DNA from: Pseudoscleropodium purum
Taxonomy: Eukaryota > Streptophyta > Bryopsida > Hypnales > Brachytheciaceae
Direction of reading: 5' to 3'
Length of the DNA: 64,000 nucleotides
NCBI GenBank assembly: GCA_963969395.1
Contig: OZ017795.1
Span: 39,227,063-39,291,062 of the forward strand
Part shown: in pieces, positions 62,381-64,000 of the stretch
Numbering within the stretch: the first letter of the stretch is position 1
How the letters are laid out: every line of letters begins with the position of its first letter
Notes under the pieces: generated by a model
What the model saw: the letters and a program-made list of their open reading frames with translations, nothing else
Database searches by the model: none
Told to the model about the DNA's origin: nothing
Made by a program: the position numbers and the translations under genes

Positions 62381-62986
62381 GAGTCCAACGTGGGCCATCC
62401 ACAGTCGTTCAAGAAATGTGTGGTTCTATGCGTCACGGGACTACTTTGTTATCTCGACCCGAATATCAAGGTGGACAAGTCGGACCCGCACAGAAATGTC
62501 ATTAAAAGGCCAGTGCTAGTTGCAATGTTCATGACACTGTTTGAAAAGTTCCACATAGGAATTTGGTCTAGGATGCCAATAGTTGATCTTAGGCCTCTGC
62601 TTGCGCACTTGCTTCCAAAACATGTCAGAGACAACCTAGCGTTCGTTTATGGCAGAGAGTACTGTGTAGATAGCCAGAATTTCCTGTGGTGCTACAAAAT
62701 GCTCTCAATACTTCACACTAAGAGACCATCCAGGATGACATGCTTCACGGACCAAGTGCTCATGGTCGATGTGTGCCCGCTTTCGCTCAGAAGGACGCCG
62801 GATCCGGCGTGCTATATTCCACTACCATTTACGAGGGATCTCAATTTCCCGAATATTAGTAGAGTTATTCCGAACATTTCAACGAATATTATTCTATTCA
62901 TTTATCCCATGCACGAGCATGAGTCAATCTCGGAATACATGAAAGGCGCAATCAGACCGGGACAATTACACTATGAGGTTGCATAG
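62381..62986 (+). CDS. Second FCP1-like HAD domain exon
   Basis: After an acceptor (TTCTGTTCAG) an open stretch of 201 codons reads CVVLCVTGLLCYLDPN, then VIKRPVLVAMFMTLFEKFHI and GIWSRMPIVDLRPLLAHLLP, a pattern like plant FCP1-type domains (LDVNGLLC ... RP ... WSS). The first aspartate position is again not Asp. It continues to HYEVA and TAG at 62984. Beyond that TAG the frame stays open for 14 plausible codons (SIKYGKPNWNGIFW) to TGA at 63029. Whether it is a separate gene or spliced to the unit upstream is not resolved; the upstream segment contains palindromes at 61967 and 62287. Confidence 0.5.
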   Translation, partial: ESNVGHPQSFKKCVVLCVTGLLCYLDPNIKVDKSDPHRNVIKRPVLVAMFMTLFEKFHIGIWSRMPIVDLRPLLAHLLPKHVRDNLAFVYGREYCVDSQNFLWCYKMLSILHTKRPSRMTCFTDQVLMVDVCPLSLRRTPDPACYIPLPFTRDLNFPNISRVIPNISTNIILFIYPMHEHESISEYMKGAIRPGQLHYEVA

Positions 62987-63031
62987 TCAATCAAGTATGG
63001 GAAGCCAAACTGGAATGGGATATTCTGGTGA

Positions 63032-63630
63032 TTTGCCCTACATGGTGTCGGCCGCCAGCCGATACCCTTGTAGAGTGGAATTGGGGGGGGCTTGAATACC
63101 TTCCAATCTCGTCCCCTTTACCTTATTCACAAATTTGAACTGCTTTATTGTCAACGCCAGTCTTATCGAATCGACTGCCTCTTCACTTTAAGACCTGTTC
63201 TCTGGTGTTTTCTGGGGGGGATATCGGCTGCCAGATGATATGAGCAATTCAGTTCATTGGATCGGATAGACTCAGGGTTTAGGGTTTAAGGAGGAGCATT
63301 CGTTGCTCTTCATCTTACAGATGGCTGCCATAGTCGATTTTCATAGTTTACGTAGTGCAAACACTTTCATAGATCTAGGTGCTTTAGAGAATGATGTTAG
63401 GAATCGGTTGGCAGTATCAAGCGCCAGCCGATACTTTGTTCTAAATTTGGACACAACATAGGAGCTTATGAAATTATTGATTTAACTACTAATTGTAGGC
63501 TCTGAACTCTATCATTGGCCGTGTATTGTGGTACTTTGGTTTGTTTAGTGGTTGCATCCATTTTTGTTCATTGCTTATGACACACAAATCTATGCATTCG
63601 ACTATATCGGCTGACGGCCGATTTATTTCT
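63032..63630. other. Right non-coding end of the element
   Basis: No gene. Contains palindromes at 63045, 63221 and 63604, an interrupted one at 63402-63434, and a telomere-like AGGGTTTAGGGTTTAAGG at 63276-63293. Confidence 0.65.
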
Positions 63631-63663
63631 GGACTATGGATTTGTCCATAATTAATTAAATAT
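63631..63663 (-). repeat. Right terminal inverted repeat
   Basis: Reverse complement reads ATATTTAATTAATTATGGAC then AAATCCATAGTCC, matching the left end with two mismatches when the left-end duplication is allowed for. Downstream DNA returns at once to AT-rich sequence. Confidence 0.75.
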
Positions 63664-64000
63664 CAGTTGTTTAAACATTGTATGAAGACAATACAAAATT
63701 TGAAATAGTGAACAAAGTAGACAAATTGCAATGAATATCAATGGTGAGTTCTACACCAAAAAAAGATTCTCTATAAGTTTTGTGTTGTTTAGAGATTGGA
63801 GATTTAGGATTGGGATTAGTATGAGTGTTTAGTTAGTGATGGAATTGGTTGAATTAAGAACACAATTTGGACAACTAGGTTTATTAGTGAAGGCATATCC
63901 CTTCCATAAATACAACAACCAACTTCACTTTGTTGGCTTCAAAGCTAGACAAAGGTGGGGCTAAAATTATATTCAACAAAAAGATTGGGCCAATTTGGCT
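63664..64000. other. AT-rich flank right of the element
   Basis: No gene, palindrome or recognisable repeat seen. Composition matches the spacer left of 50.6 kb. Confidence 0.6.

Larger units (their letters stand above)
50848..63624. repeat. Dispersed 21-nt palindrome family, at least 24 copies
   Basis: Consensus arms GTATCGGCTG and CAGCCGATAC flank one central base. Copies start at 50848, 51213, 51298, 53402, 53490, 54775, 55129, 55546, 55611, 56384, 56765, 56847, 56904, 56996, 57958, 58550, 59979, 60621, 61003, 61967, 62287, 63045, 63221 and 63604. There is an interrupted copy at 63402-63434 and traces at 50711 and 51004. All lie inside the element's inverted termini; I saw none elsewhere. 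Every definable element intron has one or two. The central base is G in most copies up to 59989 and C in the copies from 60631 to 63231. Variation concentrates at CAG/CTG. TATC/GATA alternates with TGTC/GACA in the outer arms. Function is unknown; binding sites, a self-propagating hairpin or intron-forming unit are possible. Confidence 0.93.
50612..63663. mobile_element. 13-kb transposon-like element with inverted termini, transposase and dispersed palindromes
   Basis: Both ends carry ATATTTAA.TAATTATGGACAA in inverted orientation (50612-50633 and 63642-63663, one mismatch in 22). A further inner match reads AATTATGGACAAAT.CATAG (50641-50663 versus 63631-63653). The possible flanking duplication GTTTAA (50603-50608 and 63669-63674) is low-complexity and only tentative. 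Inside, composition changes from AT-rich to near-balanced. All 24 copies of a 21-nt palindrome and both element gene units lie between the termini. The cargo is a DUF7869-type transposase candidate on the minus strand, and on the plus strand a ParB/Srx-like protein and two FCP1-like phosphatase domains. Transposon identity is inferred from termini plus content. I do not recognise a named superfamily. Confidence 0.72.

Noticed and set aside
50848..63624. Palindromes as a CRISPR array or transcription terminators
   Set aside because: Spacing is irregular, there are no unique equal-length spacers or cas genes, and the host is a eukaryote.
50612..63663. Element as an endogenous giant virus fragment
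   Set aside because: Genes are spliced with plant-type introns, ends are inverted repeats, and no capsid, polymerase or packaging gene is seen.
1..64000. tRNA or rRNA genes
   Set aside because: I found no convincing cloverleaf with A and B boxes, including a search by eye for an amber-suppressor tRNA inside the element; a computed scan is still needed.

Overview
The window is nuclear DNA of a land plant, most likely a moss or another bryophyte (inference). It has spliced genes with plant GT..AG introns, a chloroplast-targeted geranylgeranyl reductase, long AT-rich intergenic stretches full of decayed repeats, and a plant GMI1-type SMCHD1 relative. Genes occur about once per 8-10 kb.

Host genes, in order: a 37-exon GMI1/SMCHD1-like GHKL ATPase with SMC hinge (+, 1159-14553); a secreted or ER/Golgi CPYC glutaredoxin (-, 20754-22506) with a possible membrane-tail exon downstream; the intronless CHLP gene (-, 24336-25889); the NatB auxiliary subunit NAA25 (-, 28663-35810, about 19 exons); the intronless 60S export adaptor NMD3 (+, 38627-40186); and a CCDC130/YJU2-type splicing factor (+, 43933-46178). 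I rebuilt the exons by reading splice sites and phases. The GMI1, glutaredoxin and YJU2-type models close exactly in frame. The spacers are AT-rich and hold diverged repeats, a 137-bp CACTA-type MITE with a TTT target duplication, microsatellites and local duplications.

From about 50.6 to 63.66 kb the composition changes sharply. This stretch looks like one 13-kb mobile element. It is bounded by inverted repeats (50612-50663 and 63631-63663). It carries two divergent transcription units. The minus unit encodes a DUF7869-like, probably DDE-type transposase with a C-terminal reader-like barrel (55486 to 51334). The plus unit encodes a long protein with a ParB/sulfiredoxin-like motif, a low-complexity region and an FCP1-like HAD phosphatase-like domain (about 56.7-62.0 kb), followed by a second FCP1-like domain (62381-62986).

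Three features make this element unusual. (1) A 21-nt palindrome (arms GTATCGGCTG / CAGCCGATAC around one G or C) occurs at least 24 times inside the inverted repeats, and I saw it nowhere else in the window. Its central base is mostly G left of 60 kb and C right of it. (2) Every intron I could define in the element contains one or two copies; three introns of 109-114 nt have the copy near their centre, so palindrome and intron may be linked, as in introner elements. (3) Across about 2,700 reconstructed codons on both strands I find about 12 in-frame stop codons, and all are TAG, never TAA or TGA. That means either CAG-to-TAG decay at CHG-methylated sites or amber read as sense. Variants inside the palindromes also fall mostly at CAG/CTG positions.
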